From Mycolicibacterium parafortuitum (GTDB lineage: Bacteria > Actinomycetota > Actinomycetes > Mycobacteriales > Mycobacteriaceae): a stretch of DNA of 64,000 bases. Shown in pieces: positions 8,996 through 17,098 of the stretch. The position numbers were made by a program, and so were the translations under genes. Location: NCBI RefSeq assembly GCF_002086815.1, contig NZ_MVID01000029.1, positions 21,135-85,134 of the forward strand. Reading direction: 5' to 3'. The notes under the pieces are model-generated. The model had not been told where the DNA came from. It worked only from the letters and a program-made list of their open reading frames with translations, and made no database searches. Each line of letters opens with the position of its first letter. Within the stretch, counting starts at the first letter, position 1.

Positions 8996-9047
8996 CCTAA
9001 TCCTGACGGTCGCTTCGCTCCCGTCGGGCGGCGTGGTCTACGCTGCG

Positions 9048-9053
9048 TAGTAT
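9048..9053 (+). promoter_or_regulatory. possible -10 hexamer of ctaC
   Basis: TAGTAT fits TANNNT and would start a leader of about 60 nt that contains the AAGGAGG ribosome binding site of ctaC. The -35 is not convincing. Confidence 0.4.
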
Positions 9054-9119
9054 TCATGCAGCCGTGTGACCGCACCGCGGTCTCAATCGACTACTCGATG
9101 TCTTCAAGGAGGCGCCAAC

Positions 9120-10169
9120 GTGTCCGCTCGCGGCCTGAAGTTGGTGGCATTGTCCCTGCTCCTTGGCGGGATGACAGTGCTACTCAGCGGATGCAGTTGG
9201 TCGGAGGTTCTCGGCCTGGGATGGCCCAACGGCATCACGCCGGAGGCACATGCCAACCGTGAACTGTGGATCGGTTCCGTCATCGCGGCGTTCGTCGTCG
9301 GTGGGATCGTCTACGTCCTGCTGTTCTGGACCACGGTGTTCCACCGCAAGAAGGCCAGCGACACCGAACTGCCGCGGCAGTTCGGCTACAACATGCCGCT
9401 GGAACTGACGCTGACGGTGATCCCGTTCATCATCATCTCGGTGCTCTTCTACTTCACGGTGGTCGTGCAGGAGAAGATGCTGCACAAAGACGACAACCCC
9501 GAGGTTGTCATCGACGTGACCGCCTTCCAGTGGAACTGGAAGTTCGGCTACCAGAAGGTCGAGTTCGCCGACGGCACGATGTCCTACGACGGTGTCGACA
9601 ACGAGCGCAAGGAAGCCATGACCTCGCGGGCCGAGGGCACGGACGACCACGGCATCGAGCAGGTCGGCGCCATCGCGGGTAAGAACCCCGAGGACCGCAC
9701 CTACCTGAACTTCGACAAGATCGAGACGCTGGGTTCGTCCACCGAGATCCCGGTGCTGGTGGTTCCGTCGGGTAAGCGCATCGAGTTCCAGATCGCCTCG
9801 GCCGACGTCATCCACGGCTTCTGGGTTCCGGAGTTCCTGTTCAAGCGGGACGTGCTGCCGAACCCCAAGGAGAACAACTCCGACAACGTGTTCCAGATCA
9901 GCGAGATCAACCTGCCCGACGGGCAGACCAGCGGCGCGTTCGTCGGGCGGTGCACCGAGATGTGCGGTACCTACCACGCGATGATGAACTTCGAGCTGCG
10001 GGTGGTCTCGCCCAACGACTTCAAGGCCTATCTCGCCCAGCGTGAGTCGGGCAAGACCAACGCCGAGGCGCTGGAGGCGATCAACCAGTCGCCGGTGGCC
10101 ATCACGACCAAACCTTTCGACACCCGTCGCGGTGAGGGTGCGCCCGAGCTGCCGCAGGCCAGCAGGTAA
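9120..10169 (+). CDS. ctaC: cytochrome c oxidase subunit II (aa3-type)
   Basis: A 349-aa subunit II of the aa3 oxidase, receiving electrons from the bcc complex through its CuA centre. Residues 1-24 form a lipoprotein signal with lipobox LLSGC. Two membrane segments follow (about 50-75 and 92-115), then the periplasmic cupredoxin domain. CuA ligands are visible: the His of DVIHGFWVPEF, then C278, E280, C282, H286 and M289 in the GRCTEMCGTYHAMM segment. The GTG at 9120 is fixed by a strong AAGGAGG eight bases upstream. Rv2200c type. It is followed closely by ctaF, with which it forms an operon. Confidence 0.95.
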   Translation: MSARGLKLVALSLLLGGMTVLLSGCSWSEVLGLGWPNGITPEAHANRELWIGSVIAAFVVGGIVYVLLFWTTVFHRKKASDTELPRQFGYNMPLELTLTVIPFIIISVLFYFTVVVQEKMLHKDDNPEVVIDVTAFQWNWKFGYQKVEFADGTMSYDGVDNERKEAMTSRAEGTDDHGIEQVGAIAGKNPEDRTYLNFDKIETLGSSTEIPVLVVPSGKRIEFQIASADVIHGFWVPEFLFKRDVLPNPKENNSDNVFQISEINLPDGQTSGAFVGRCTEMCGTYHAMMNFELRVVSPNDFKAYLAQRESGKTNAEALEAINQSPVAITTKPFDTRRGEGAPELPQASR

Positions 10170-10178
10170 GGACAGCAG

Positions 10179-10598
10179 ATGCATATCGAAGCCAGGTTGT
10201 TCGAATTCCTGACCGCGTTCTTCGCGCTGTGCACGGTCGTCTACGGCGTGCTGACGCATCTGTTCGCCAACGGCGGCATCGAGTGGGCAGGCACCACCGC
10301 GCTGGCGCTGACGACCGGTCTGTCCCTGATCACCGGCACCTTCTTCCGCTTCGTCGCCCGCCGGCTCGACACCCGGCCCGAGGACTACGAGGACGCCGAG
10401 ATCGCTGACGGCGCGGGCGAGCTGGGCTTCTACAGCCCGCACAGCTGGTGGCCGGTCATGATCGCGCTGTCCGGCTCGATCACCGCGGTCGGTATGGCGA
10501 TGTGGCTTCCGTGGCTGATCGTCGCCGGCGTCTGCTTCATCCTGGCGACGGTGGCCGGACTGGTCTTCGAATACCACACGGGGCCCGAGAAGCACTGA
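10179..10598 (+). CDS. ctaF: cytochrome c oxidase subunit IV, actinobacterial type
   Basis: A 139-aa membrane protein, the CtaF/Rv2199c subunit of the aa3 oxidase in the bcc-aa3 supercomplex. It has two membrane segments near the N-terminus (about 8-28 and 36-56), a charged cytoplasmic stretch with RPEDYEDAEIADGAGELGFYSPHSWWP, and two more membrane segments. The motif YSPHSWWP is a strong family marker. It starts 9 nt after ctaC, so they are co-transcribed. Confidence 0.93.
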   Translation: MHIEARLFEFLTAFFALCTVVYGVLTHLFANGGIEWAGTTALALTTGLSLITGTFFRFVARRLDTRPEDYEDAEIADGAGELGFYSPHSWWPVMIALSGSITAVGMAMWLPWLIVAGVCFILATVAGLVFEYHTGPEKH

Positions 10599-10626
10599 GC
10601 CCGGCCGCAAGGTCACAATCAGGCAT

Positions 10627-10643
10627 GAGTTACCCCGTAACTC
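10627..10643. promoter_or_regulatory. perfect 7-3-7 dyad upstream of mmpS3
   Basis: GAGTTAC-CCC-GTAACTC is a perfect inverted repeat 35 bp upstream of a TAGGGT hexamer (10678-10683) that could be the -10 of mmpS3. Placement suggests an operator or activator site. The GTAAC half resembles half-sites reported for MtrA, but MtrA sites are usually direct repeats, so the regulator is not assigned. Confidence 0.4.
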
Positions 10644-10752
10644 GCGTCGAGGGATCAGTTCGGGTGCTGCCGTTGGGTAGGGTTGCCGAGGCGTCATGAG
10701 CCGCCGCGGCGACCACCGACGCCGAAGAAGCAGTCAAGAAGGACAGACGTAG

Positions 10753-11595
10753 ATGAGCGGGCCGAATCCTCCCGGGCGGGACTCTGGCAGCTCTGGTCTC
10801 CCAGGTGAGGAGCCGGAAAGCGCCGCCGACAATCCCGACACCGGCCAGACGGACTTCTACTCGCGCGCGTACTCGGCGCCGGAGTCCGAACAGTTCGTCA
10901 GCGCGTACGCATCCAACGATCTGGTGCCGTACGACTACGACGACTACGACGCCGCGGGTGACGTCGAATACGCACCGCCGCCACGCTGGCCGTGGGTGGT
11001 CGGCATCGTCGCGATCATCGCCGCCGTCGCGCTGGTGGTCTCGGTGTCGGTTCTGGTGACCCGCACCGACACCGACAACCTCGCCACGCCGACTACGACG
11101 ACGCGACCGGCGCCGCCCGTGCAGGACGAGATCCTGACGACGACACCGCCGCCGCCGCCACCTCCACCGCCGCCGACCACGGAGGCCCCGCCGCCTCCGC
11201 CGCCGGAGACCGTCACGGTGACCCAGGAACCGCCGCCTCCGCCGCCGGCCGAGGAACCTCTGCCACCGCCGCCGCCGACCTCGGAGGCCCCGCCGCCTCC
11301 GCCGACGACCACGACGCCCGCGGGCCCGCGACAGGTGACCTACTCGGTCACCGGGACGAAGGCCCCCGGCGACATCATCACGGTGACCTATATCGACGCG
11401 TCCGGGCGCAGCCGCACCCAGCGCAACGTCTACATCCCGTGGTCGCTCACCGTCACCCCGATCTCTCAGTCCGAGGTCGGCTCGGTTCAGGCGTCCAGCC
11501 TGTTCCTGGTCAGCCGGCTGAACTGCTCGATCACCACCAGCGACGGACAGGTGTTGTCGTCCAACACCGGTAACGCCGCCCAGACCAGCTGTTAG
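10753..11595 (+). CDS. mmpS3: MmpS3-like membrane protein
   Basis: A 280-aa MmpS-family protein resembling Rv2198c. Residues 1-80 are cytoplasmic and acidic (YSRAYSAPESEQFVSAYASN, then Tyr/Asp repeats). One membrane segment spans about 82-105. A long proline linker (about 115-195, runs of Pro with Thr/Glu) precedes the conserved C-terminal MmpS domain (about 196-280), beginning VTYSVTGTKAPGDIITVTY and ending with two cysteines (LNCSITT and TSC) that could pair. Unlike mmpS4/5 it has no partner mmpL here. A GAAGGA ribosome binding site precedes the ATG. Role: envelope-linked, not defined further. Confidence 0.88.
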   Translation: MSGPNPPGRDSGSSGLPGEEPESAADNPDTGQTDFYSRAYSAPESEQFVSAYASNDLVPYDYDDYDAAGDVEYAPPPRWPWVVGIVAIIAAVALVVSVSVLVTRTDTDNLATPTTTTRPAPPVQDEILTTTPPPPPPPPPPTTEAPPPPPPETVTVTQEPPPPPPAEEPLPPPPPTSEAPPPPPTTTTPAGPRQVTYSVTGTKAPGDIITVTYIDASGRSRTQRNVYIPWSLTVTPISQSEVGSVQASSLFLVSRLNCSITTSDGQVLSSNTGNAAQTSC

Positions 11596-11610
11596 GCCAC
11601 TGCGACGCCG

Positions 11611-12297
11611 ATGACGAACCTCACCGACACCGCGAACCGCCCGAGCGCCGGGTTCGATGTCTCCTCCCTCGACCGCACCGACCGGCTGCTGCTCGGCGGC
11701 TGCGTGGTGGCCTGGCTGGCCGCGCTCGGCGCCGGCGTCGCCGCGATCGTCGCGCTGATCGACCTCGGCCGCGGGCACACCGCCCCGGTGGGGGATTCCG
11801 GCACGCCGTGGGTGCTGTACACGATCATCGGAGTCTCGGCGGCGGTGATCGTCGCCGCGATCCCGCTGCTGTTGCGCGCCCGGCGCGATCCCGACGCCGA
11901 ACTGACCCCCGTCGAGAAGCGGCTGGCCCGTCAGCAGGCGGAGCGCACGGAGGCGGCCCCGGCACGGCCGGTGGATGCCCCGACCGAGAAGCTGCGCATG
12001 CCCCCGCCGCCCGCCGACACCAACAGTGGGCGCCTGCCCCGGATCCTGCAGTCGCCCGTGTCGCCGACGGTGATCGACTCACCGGCCGTCGACCGCGTCT
12101 GGCTGCGTAACACCGCGTCGGTCACCGGTGCGATGGGTGTCGCCACGGTGCTGGTGTCGGCTGCGACCTACCTGATGGCGGTGGACAGCGTCACGGCGTC
12201 CTGGGTGCTCTACGGCGTCGCCGGCGCCGTCACGGCCGCGATGGTGGCCATCCCGGTGTACTTCCTGCGCGAGCTGCGGGCTGCGCTCGGGAGCTAG
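11611..12297 (+). CDS. DUF2561-type membrane protein
   Basis: A 228-aa membrane protein of the Rv2197c type. A short cytoplasmic start is followed by two membrane segments (about 25-50 and 68-90), a cytoplasmic hydrophilic stretch of about 70 residues (ERRLARQQAE-like, Pro-rich), then two further membrane segments (about 168-190 and 198-220). It starts 15 nt after mmpS3 and is probably co-transcribed. Its TAG stop codon abuts, by one shared G, the left terminal repeat of an IS remnant, so the element landed exactly at the gene's end. Function unknown. Confidence 0.8.
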   Translation: MTNLTDTANRPSAGFDVSSLDRTDRLLLGGCVVAWLAALGAGVAAIVALIDLGRGHTAPVGDSGTPWVLYTIIGVSAAVIVAAIPLLLRARRDPDAELTPVEKRLARQQAERTEAAPARPVDAPTEKLRMPPPPADTNSGRLPRILQSPVSPTVIDSPAVDRVWLRNTASVTGAMGVATVLVSAATYLMAVDSVTASWVLYGVAGAVTAAMVAIPVYFLRELRAALGS

Positions 12298-12454
12298 GGC
12301 GTATCTGACAAATGCGGTAGCCGGAGGGCGATGGCCCGGAAGACTGCGGCGCCGCGGTAGACGAGAGCGGGCTTGTCGTACCTGTCCGTGCCGGCAGCAG
12401 ATCCTCGATCAACGATCACTGGGCATCGGTAAGCAACTGAAACCGCGACTTCAC
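12294..12454 (-). pseudogene. internally deleted IS5-type transposase
   Basis: On the minus strand a GTG at 12454 opens a reading frame MKSRFQLLTDAQ, then a TGA where family members carry Trp, then SLIEDLLPARTG. This is the usual N-terminus of IS5-family (IS427-like) transposases. After a frame change at about 12379 the sequence continues with RYDKPALVYRGAAVFRAIAL and ends PHLSDTP-stop, the usual C-terminus. The catalytic core of about 200 residues is missing. The gene is dead by nonsense mutation, internal deletion and frameshift. Recognition rests on my memory of the family. Confidence 0.75.
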
Positions 12455-12499
12455 TCAAAGCCTCGGGCGCAACACCCGAAATCTTTGTCAGACAAGCCC
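12297..12499. mobile_element. 203-bp MITE-like remnant of an IS5-family element
   Basis: The ends form a 16-bp terminal inverted repeat with 14 matches: GGGCGTATCTGACAAA at 12297-12312 and, on the other strand, GGGCTTGTCTGACAAA at 12499-12484. Between them lie the first and last pieces of a transposase gene. Such short derivatives can be moved in trans if a full copy exists elsewhere. No target duplication is visible (left flank CTA, right flank CCG). It sits between convergent genes, where it does no damage. Confidence 0.75.
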
Positions 12500-12639
12500 C
12501 CGTCGCGGCGAGTCTCGACTGGCCCGTCGATTCGCTTCTGGCGGTGTGCTTCTCGCGGTTTCGCTGCCGCATGTCGACCGGTGTTGCGGTGCTGTGTCTG
12601 TGTCCTGCTGACCGGCGGGGTAGGGGAGTGGGTACACAA

Positions 12640-12676
12640 AAAGATCCGCCCCAGCCGGTGGCTGGGGCGGATCTTT
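12640..12676 (-). terminator. intrinsic terminator of the ctaE-qcrCAB operon
   Basis: A perfect 17-bp stem (left arm from AAAGATCC at 12640, right arm ending GGATCTTT at 12676) with a 3-nt GGT loop lies 16 bp after the qcrB stop. Read on the minus strand it is followed by TTTTG, a short U-tract, so it ends qcrB transcription. The plus-strand side has only TTT within the stem and is a weaker terminator. Confidence 0.88.
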
Positions 12677-12692
12677 CGCGTTCGTGCTCGGG

Positions 12693-14351
12693 TCAGTGGT
12701 GACCGTTGGTCGAGCCGTTGGACCCGTTGCCGGCATGCGTGCGCTCCTGGTGCTCGCGCAGCGCGGTGAGCGCCCGGCGCTCGGCCGCGTGAGCGGCCTC
12801 GGTGAGCGCTTCGTGCTCCGAGATCGGATCCGCCGACAGGAACCCACCGGTACCCGGCGCACCCGCCGAGCCCAGCTTGTTCATTCGCTTGGGCAGGGCA
12901 GCACCCTGGTACTCCAGCGGAATCGGGTGACCGTGCTCGTCGACCGGGCCGAGCGGCTGGTGCAGCTCGACGTAGGCGCCGTGCGGCAGACGCTTGATGA
13001 TGCCCGTCTCGATGCCGTGCTCCAGCACCGCGCGGTCGCTGCGCTGCAGCGCCACCGCCCAGCGGTAGGCGACGAAGTACACGATCGCGGGAAGCACCAC
13101 CATCGCGATGCGGCCGATCCACGTCGTCGCGTTCAGCGAGATGTGGAACTTCAGCGCGATGATGTCGTTCATGCAGGCGAACGTCAGCAGGATGTAGAAC
13201 GAGATCGCCGCCGCACCGACCGCGGTACGCGTCGGCACGTCACGAGGACGCTGCAACAGGTTGTGGTGTGCATCGTCGCCGCTGAGCTTCTTCTCGATGA
13301 ACGGGTAGGCGATCAGCAGCGTGAAGACCAGACCCATCGCCAGCGCGACCCAGACACCCTGCGGGATGGTGTGGCCGAACGGGTAGAACTCCCATGCCGG
13401 CCACAGTCGGATCAGGCCGTCCGTCCACATCATGTAGAAGTCGGGCTGGCTACCGGCCGAGACTTGAGATGGGTTGTAAGGACCGATCGTCCACACCGGG
13501 TTGATCTGCAACAGACCGCCCATCAGACCCAGGATGCCGACCGTCACGGCGAAGAACGCGCCGGACTTGACCGCGAACACCGGCATGACGCGCACGCCGA
13601 CGACGTTCGTCTCGGTGCGGCCCGGGCCGGGGAACTGGGTGTGCTTCTGGAACCACACCAGCGCGAGGTGAACACCGATGAGCGCCAGGATGATTCCGGG
13701 GATCAGCAGGATGTGCAGCGCGTACAGGCGGGGGATCAGGATCTCGCCGGGGAAGTCGCCGCCGAACAACGCCCAGTGCATCCAGGTGCCGACCACCGGG
13801 ATACCGATCGTGATGCCCGACAGCGCGGCGCGGATACCGGTACCCGACAGCAGGTCGTCCGGCAGCGAGTAGCCGAAGAAGCCCTCGAACATCGCCAGGA
13901 TCAGCAGCAGCGAGCCGATCACCCAGTTCGCCTCACGCGGGCGGCGGAACGCGCCGGTGAAGAAGATACGGGCGAGGTGGACCATGATCGACGCCGCGAA
14001 CAGCAGCGCCGCCCAGTGGTGCACCTGGCGGACGAACAGGCCGCCGCGCACCTCGAAGCTGATGTCCAGCGTCGTCTCGTACGCACGCGACATGCCCACG
14101 CCGCGCAGCGGCTGGTACACGCCGTCGTAGGTGACGTGCGCCATCGACGGGTCGAAGAACAGCGTCAGGTACACGCCCGTGATGAGCAGCACCAGGAAGC
14201 TGTACATCGCGATCTCGCCGAGCAGGAACGACCAGTGCGTCGGGAAGACCTTGTTGAGCTGCCGGCGCACCGCGGCCGACGGGTGATACCGCGAGTCGAT
14301 CGCCTCACCCTGCTTGGCGGCGATCGTGGCGGCGTCTAGACGTGGGCTCAT
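12693..14351 (-). CDS. qcrB: cytochrome bc1 complex cytochrome b subunit
   Basis: A 552-aa cytochrome b of the bcc complex (Rv2196 type), which oxidises menaquinol at the Qp site and is the target of Q203-class inhibitors. Eight membrane segments are predicted. Visible marks include the heme-binding helix YMSRAYETT/VHHWAALLFAASIMVHLAR, GFFGYSLPDDLLSGTG and, in place of the usual PEWY motif, a PDFYMMWTDGLIRLWPAWEF stretch. The C-terminus (about 460-552) is a long hydrophilic tail ending STNGHH. The ATG at 14351 overlaps the qcrA stop (ATGA). Last gene of ctaE-qcrC-qcrA-qcrB. Confidence 0.95.
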   Translation of the reverse strand: MSPRLDAATIAAKQGEAIDSRYHPSAAVRRQLNKVFPTHWSFLLGEIAMYSFLVLLITGVYLTLFFDPSMAHVTYDGVYQPLRGVGMSRAYETTLDISFEVRGGLFVRQVHHWAALLFAASIMVHLARIFFTGAFRRPREANWVIGSLLLILAMFEGFFGYSLPDDLLSGTGIRAALSGITIGIPVVGTWMHWALFGGDFPGEILIPRLYALHILLIPGIILALIGVHLALVWFQKHTQFPGPGRTETNVVGVRVMPVFAVKSGAFFAVTVGILGLMGGLLQINPVWTIGPYNPSQVSAGSQPDFYMMWTDGLIRLWPAWEFYPFGHTIPQGVWVALAMGLVFTLLIAYPFIEKKLSGDDAHHNLLQRPRDVPTRTAVGAAAISFYILLTFACMNDIIALKFHISLNATTWIGRIAMVVLPAIVYFVAYRWAVALQRSDRAVLEHGIETGIIKRLPHGAYVELHQPLGPVDEHGHPIPLEYQGAALPKRMNKLGSAGAPGTGGFLSADPISEHEALTEAAHAAERRALTALREHQERTHAGNGSNGSTNGHH

Positions 14352-15553
14352 GACTTGCGCTCCCAGAATGCCGGTCCGACGGGTTCGATGAAGTCGCCGT
14401 TGGCGACCAAGTAGCCATCCTGGTCGATCGTGATCGGCAGCTGTGCGAGCGCACGAGCGGCAGGACCGAAGATCGGCTTGGCGAAGTGCAGCGCGTCGAA
14501 CTGCGACTGGTGGCACGGGCACAGGATGCGGTAGGTCTGCTGCTCGTACAGTGACGACGGGCAGCCCAGGTGCGAGCACACCTTGGTGTAGGCGAACAGC
14601 TCGCCGAAGTTGAAGCTCTCCTGGCCGCGACGCTTGACCACGCGGGACATGTCGCCGGGCTTGATGCGGATCAGCATCACAGGGTTCCGCACACCCATCA
14701 CGATGTCGTAGATGTGGTGCTGGGATTCGACAGTCGTTCCGTCACCGTCGGATTCACGCCACGGGTACACGGTCTCCATGCCGCCGGCGTCGAGGTCCTC
14801 CGGACGCATCTTGACGAACGGGGAGTCGCCGGGCTTGCCGGTCGCGCGGGCCAGGTAGATGGTCTCGCCCTCGAAGCGCGGGGTCCATCCCGAGGTCCAC
14901 AGCACGGCCTTCATGCCTTCGGCGGTCGGCACGACGGGCTTCCACGGGTTCTTGATCAGACCGCCGATGAACGCGACCGCGGTGCCGAGCCCGAACGCGC
15001 CGAACCCGATACCCAGCGAGATGCCGATCATCTTGCGGCGCTTGATGGTCGAGCCGTCCAGCGCGTCGCCGAGGTTCGCGGCGATCGTCTTGCGGTGCAG
15101 CTCGGGGGAGCGCCCGTCATGGCGATCCTGGATCGAGATCTCTTCGGGGATGAACTTCTTCTGGTACATCACCGCGCCGATACCGATGGCCAGCACCGAC
15201 AGCCCGAAGGTCAGGCCGTACAGCGGCGTGGTCAGCGAGTACATGAACTCGCCGCCGGACCCGTAGGGCTTGTACTCCCAGGGCCAGAACAAGAAGATCA
15301 GCAGCAGTGCCAGGCCCGAGAAGCCGGCCAGCAGGAACCAGTACGCGACCGTGCGCTCGGCGCGCTTCTCGGCCTTGGTGCCGGGGATCGGCCAGCGCGG
15401 CTCCTTGTAGACGATCTCGACACCGTCGAGCTTGCCGCCGAGTTCGAGGAGCTCTTCCTGCGTCATCTTAGCGAGTTCGGCGTCCGTGGGCTGTCCCGGC
15501 TCACCCTTGTGTCCGGGGACGTCCGTGCCCTTCTCGTCAGGCTTGTCGCTCAT
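14348..15553 (-). CDS. qcrA: cytochrome bc1 complex Rieske iron-sulfur subunit
   Basis: A 401-aa actinobacterial Rieske protein. An acidic N-terminus is followed by three membrane segments (about 75-95, 110-130 and 172-195), an actinobacterial trait, and then the periplasmic Rieske domain. The 2Fe-2S ligands are C326 and H328 (CSHLGC) and C345 and H348 (CPCHQS); C331 and C347 form the conserved disulfide. It passes electrons from menaquinol to QcrC. The ATG at 15553 overlaps the qcrC stop by 4 bp (ATGA). Confidence 0.95.
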   Translation of the reverse strand: MSDKPDEKGTDVPGHKGEPGQPTDAELAKMTQEELLELGGKLDGVEIVYKEPRWPIPGTKAEKRAERTVAYWFLLAGFSGLALLLIFLFWPWEYKPYGSGGEFMYSLTTPLYGLTFGLSVLAIGIGAVMYQKKFIPEEISIQDRHDGRSPELHRKTIAANLGDALDGSTIKRRKMIGISLGIGFGAFGLGTAVAFIGGLIKNPWKPVVPTAEGMKAVLWTSGWTPRFEGETIYLARATGKPGDSPFVKMRPEDLDAGGMETVYPWRESDGDGTTVESQHHIYDIVMGVRNPVMLIRIKPGDMSRVVKRRGQESFNFGELFAYTKVCSHLGCPSSLYEQQTYRILCPCHQSQFDALHFAKPIFGPAARALAQLPITIDQDGYLVANGDFIEPVGPAFWERKS

Positions 15554-16356
15554 GCCCGTGCTCCGATCCACAGTGCGGCGGCGATGATGGCCACCATTCC
15601 GACGATCCACGCGACCATGCCTTCGGAGGTCGGCCCGAAGCCGCCCAGTCCGAGTCCGCCCGGGGTGGGCGTTTCCGCGGCTTCGCGCACGTAGGCGACG
15701 ATGTCGCGCTTCTCCTCGGGGGAGAGCTGGCGGTCGGAGAACTTGGGCATGTTCTGCGGACCCGTCAGCATGGCGGTGTAGATCTGCGCTTCGTTGGCGC
15801 TACCGAGGTCCGGGGCGTACTTGCCCGACGACAGTGCGCCACCCTTGCCGGTGAAGTTGTGGCAGGACGCGCAGTTCAGCCGGAACAGGTCGCCGCCGCG
15901 GGCGACGTCGTTGCCGATCAGCGACTGCGAGGCGATGTGACCGTTCTCGTCGCGGGGCACGACGGGGCCGCCGCCGTTGGCCTGGATGTAGGCACCCAGC
16001 GCGTCGGTCTGTGCCTCGTCGAACTGACGGGGCTTCTGCGGCGCCTGCGCCTCGCCGCGCATCGCGGGCATACGGCCGGTGGACACCTGGAAGTACACGG
16101 CGGCTTCGCCGACACCGATCAGGCTCGGGCCGCGGTCGGCGACACCCTGCAGGTTGACGCCGTGGCAGGACACGCAGGACGTGTCATAGAGCTGCTGACC
16201 GGTACGCAACATCGCCGACGCCGACTCATCGGCGACAGCGACCTGCGGCTGCGGCGTAAGCGTGGCCGCCAGGCCACCGGCCATCACCAAACCGCTCAGC
16301 AGCAGCAGTGCTGCGGTGACACGGCGGCGTAGCCGTCGGCGCGACTTGCTGGTCAT
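15550..16356 (-). CDS. qcrC: diheme cytochrome c subunit of the bcc complex
   Basis: A 268-aa diheme cytochrome c (Rv2194 type) that hands electrons directly to the aa3 oxidase. Residues 1-42 are a basic N-terminus plus a membrane/signal segment ending VAVADESA. Heme motifs are CVSCH (61-65) and CASCH (162-166). A C-terminal membrane anchor (about 243-265) follows GFGPTSEGMVAW. I chose the ATG at 16356 because GAGAAGGGG lies just upstream and homology starts there. A competing ATG at 16422 overlaps the ctaE stop (ATGA) and would add 22 residues. Confidence 0.9.
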   Translation of the reverse strand: MTSKSRRRLRRRVTAALLLLSGLVMAGGLAATLTPQPQVAVADESASAMLRTGQQLYDTSCVSCHGVNLQGVADRGPSLIGVGEAAVYFQVSTGRMPAMRGEAQAPQKPRQFDEAQTDALGAYIQANGGGPVVPRDENGHIASQSLIGNDVARGGDLFRLNCASCHNFTGKGGALSSGKYAPDLGSANEAQIYTAMLTGPQNMPKFSDRQLSPEEKRDIVAYVREAAETPTPGGLGLGGFGPTSEGMVAWIVGMVAIIAAALWIGARA

Positions 16357-16418
16357 CGAACCCCTTCTCATCAGGCGAGGCATTCGCGAGCCGATTCTCG
16401 GACGCATCGGTGAGCCGA

Positions 16419-17030
16419 TCATCGGACGAAGTAGATGACGGCGAACAGGGCGATCCACACGATGTCGACGAAGTGCCAGTAATAAGACACGACGATCGCG
16501 GCGGTCGCCTGGGCTGGTGTGAACTTGCTCATCCGGGTGCGCAGCAGCAGCAGCACGAAGGCGATGAGACCGCCGATGACGTGCAGGCCGTGGAAGCCGG
16601 TGGCCAGGTAGAAGACCGTGCCGTAGGCACTGCCGGCGATGGTGGTGCCGTGCTGGACCAGGTGCAGGTACTCGTACGCCTGGCCGAGCACGAAGAACGT
16701 GCCCATCGCGAGGGTGATCGTGTACCACCGGCGCAGCCCGAACACGTCGCCGCGCTCGGCGGCGAACACGCCCATCTGGCAGGTGAACGACGAGGCGATC
16801 AGCACCAGGGTCACCGGCACGGCCAGGGCCAGGTTCAGCTCGGTGGGCTCCGGCGGCCAGTCCCCGTGCGCTTGCGCGCGCGCGGTGAAATACATCGCGA
16901 ACAGTCCAGCAAAGAACATCAGTTCACTGGAAAGCCAGACGATGGTGCCAACACTGACCATATTTGGCCGGTTCAGCGAATGCACACGCGATGTGATTGC
17001 GGATCCCGACGTCCCTACAGCGCTCGTCAC
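16419..17030 (-). CDS. ctaE: cytochrome c oxidase subunit III
   Basis: A 203-aa subunit III of the aa3 oxidase with five membrane segments. Conserved stretches include RPNMVSVGTIVWLSSELMFFAG, SFTCQMGVFAAERGD, GFHGLHVIGG and SYYWHFVDIVWI. The open frame extends to 17189, but the GTG at 17030 begins a protein of exactly the usual length (Rv2193, 203 aa). It heads the operon with qcrC, qcrA and qcrB, so oxidase and bcc subunits are made together. The 68-bp gap to divergent trpD holds its promoter, which I could not place. Confidence 0.94.
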   Translation of the reverse strand: MTSAVGTSGSAITSRVHSLNRPNMVSVGTIVWLSSELMFFAGLFAMYFTARAQAHGDWPPEPTELNLALAVPVTLVLIASSFTCQMGVFAAERGDVFGLRRWYTITLAMGTFFVLGQAYEYLHLVQHGTTIAGSAYGTVFYLATGFHGLHVIGGLIAFVLLLLRTRMSKFTPAQATAAIVVSYYWHFVDIVWIALFAVIYFVR

Positions 17031-17086
17031 AGGAGCAAGTATGACGCTTTGTAGTTGTTGAACTCCACCCGGGGTTGGCAATTCGT

Positions 17087-17092
17087 CATAAT
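17087..17092 (+). promoter_or_regulatory. -10 hexamer of trpD, leaderless
   Basis: CATAAT ends 6 nt before the GTG at 17099. This supports that GTG over the in-frame ATG at 17075, which would lie upstream of the -10. Confidence 0.5.
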
Positions 17093-17098
17093 CACCGG

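Noticed and set aside
11140..11330. Repetitive stretch in mmpS3 that could be a CRISPR-like or tandem array
   Set aside because: It codes a proline-rich linker (CCG/CCA codons) in frame; there are no spacers of constant length.
12500..12639. Short open frames between the IS remnant and the terminator
   Set aside because: No start with ribosome binding site, no conserved motif, and the frames run into the terminator stem or the IS remnant.
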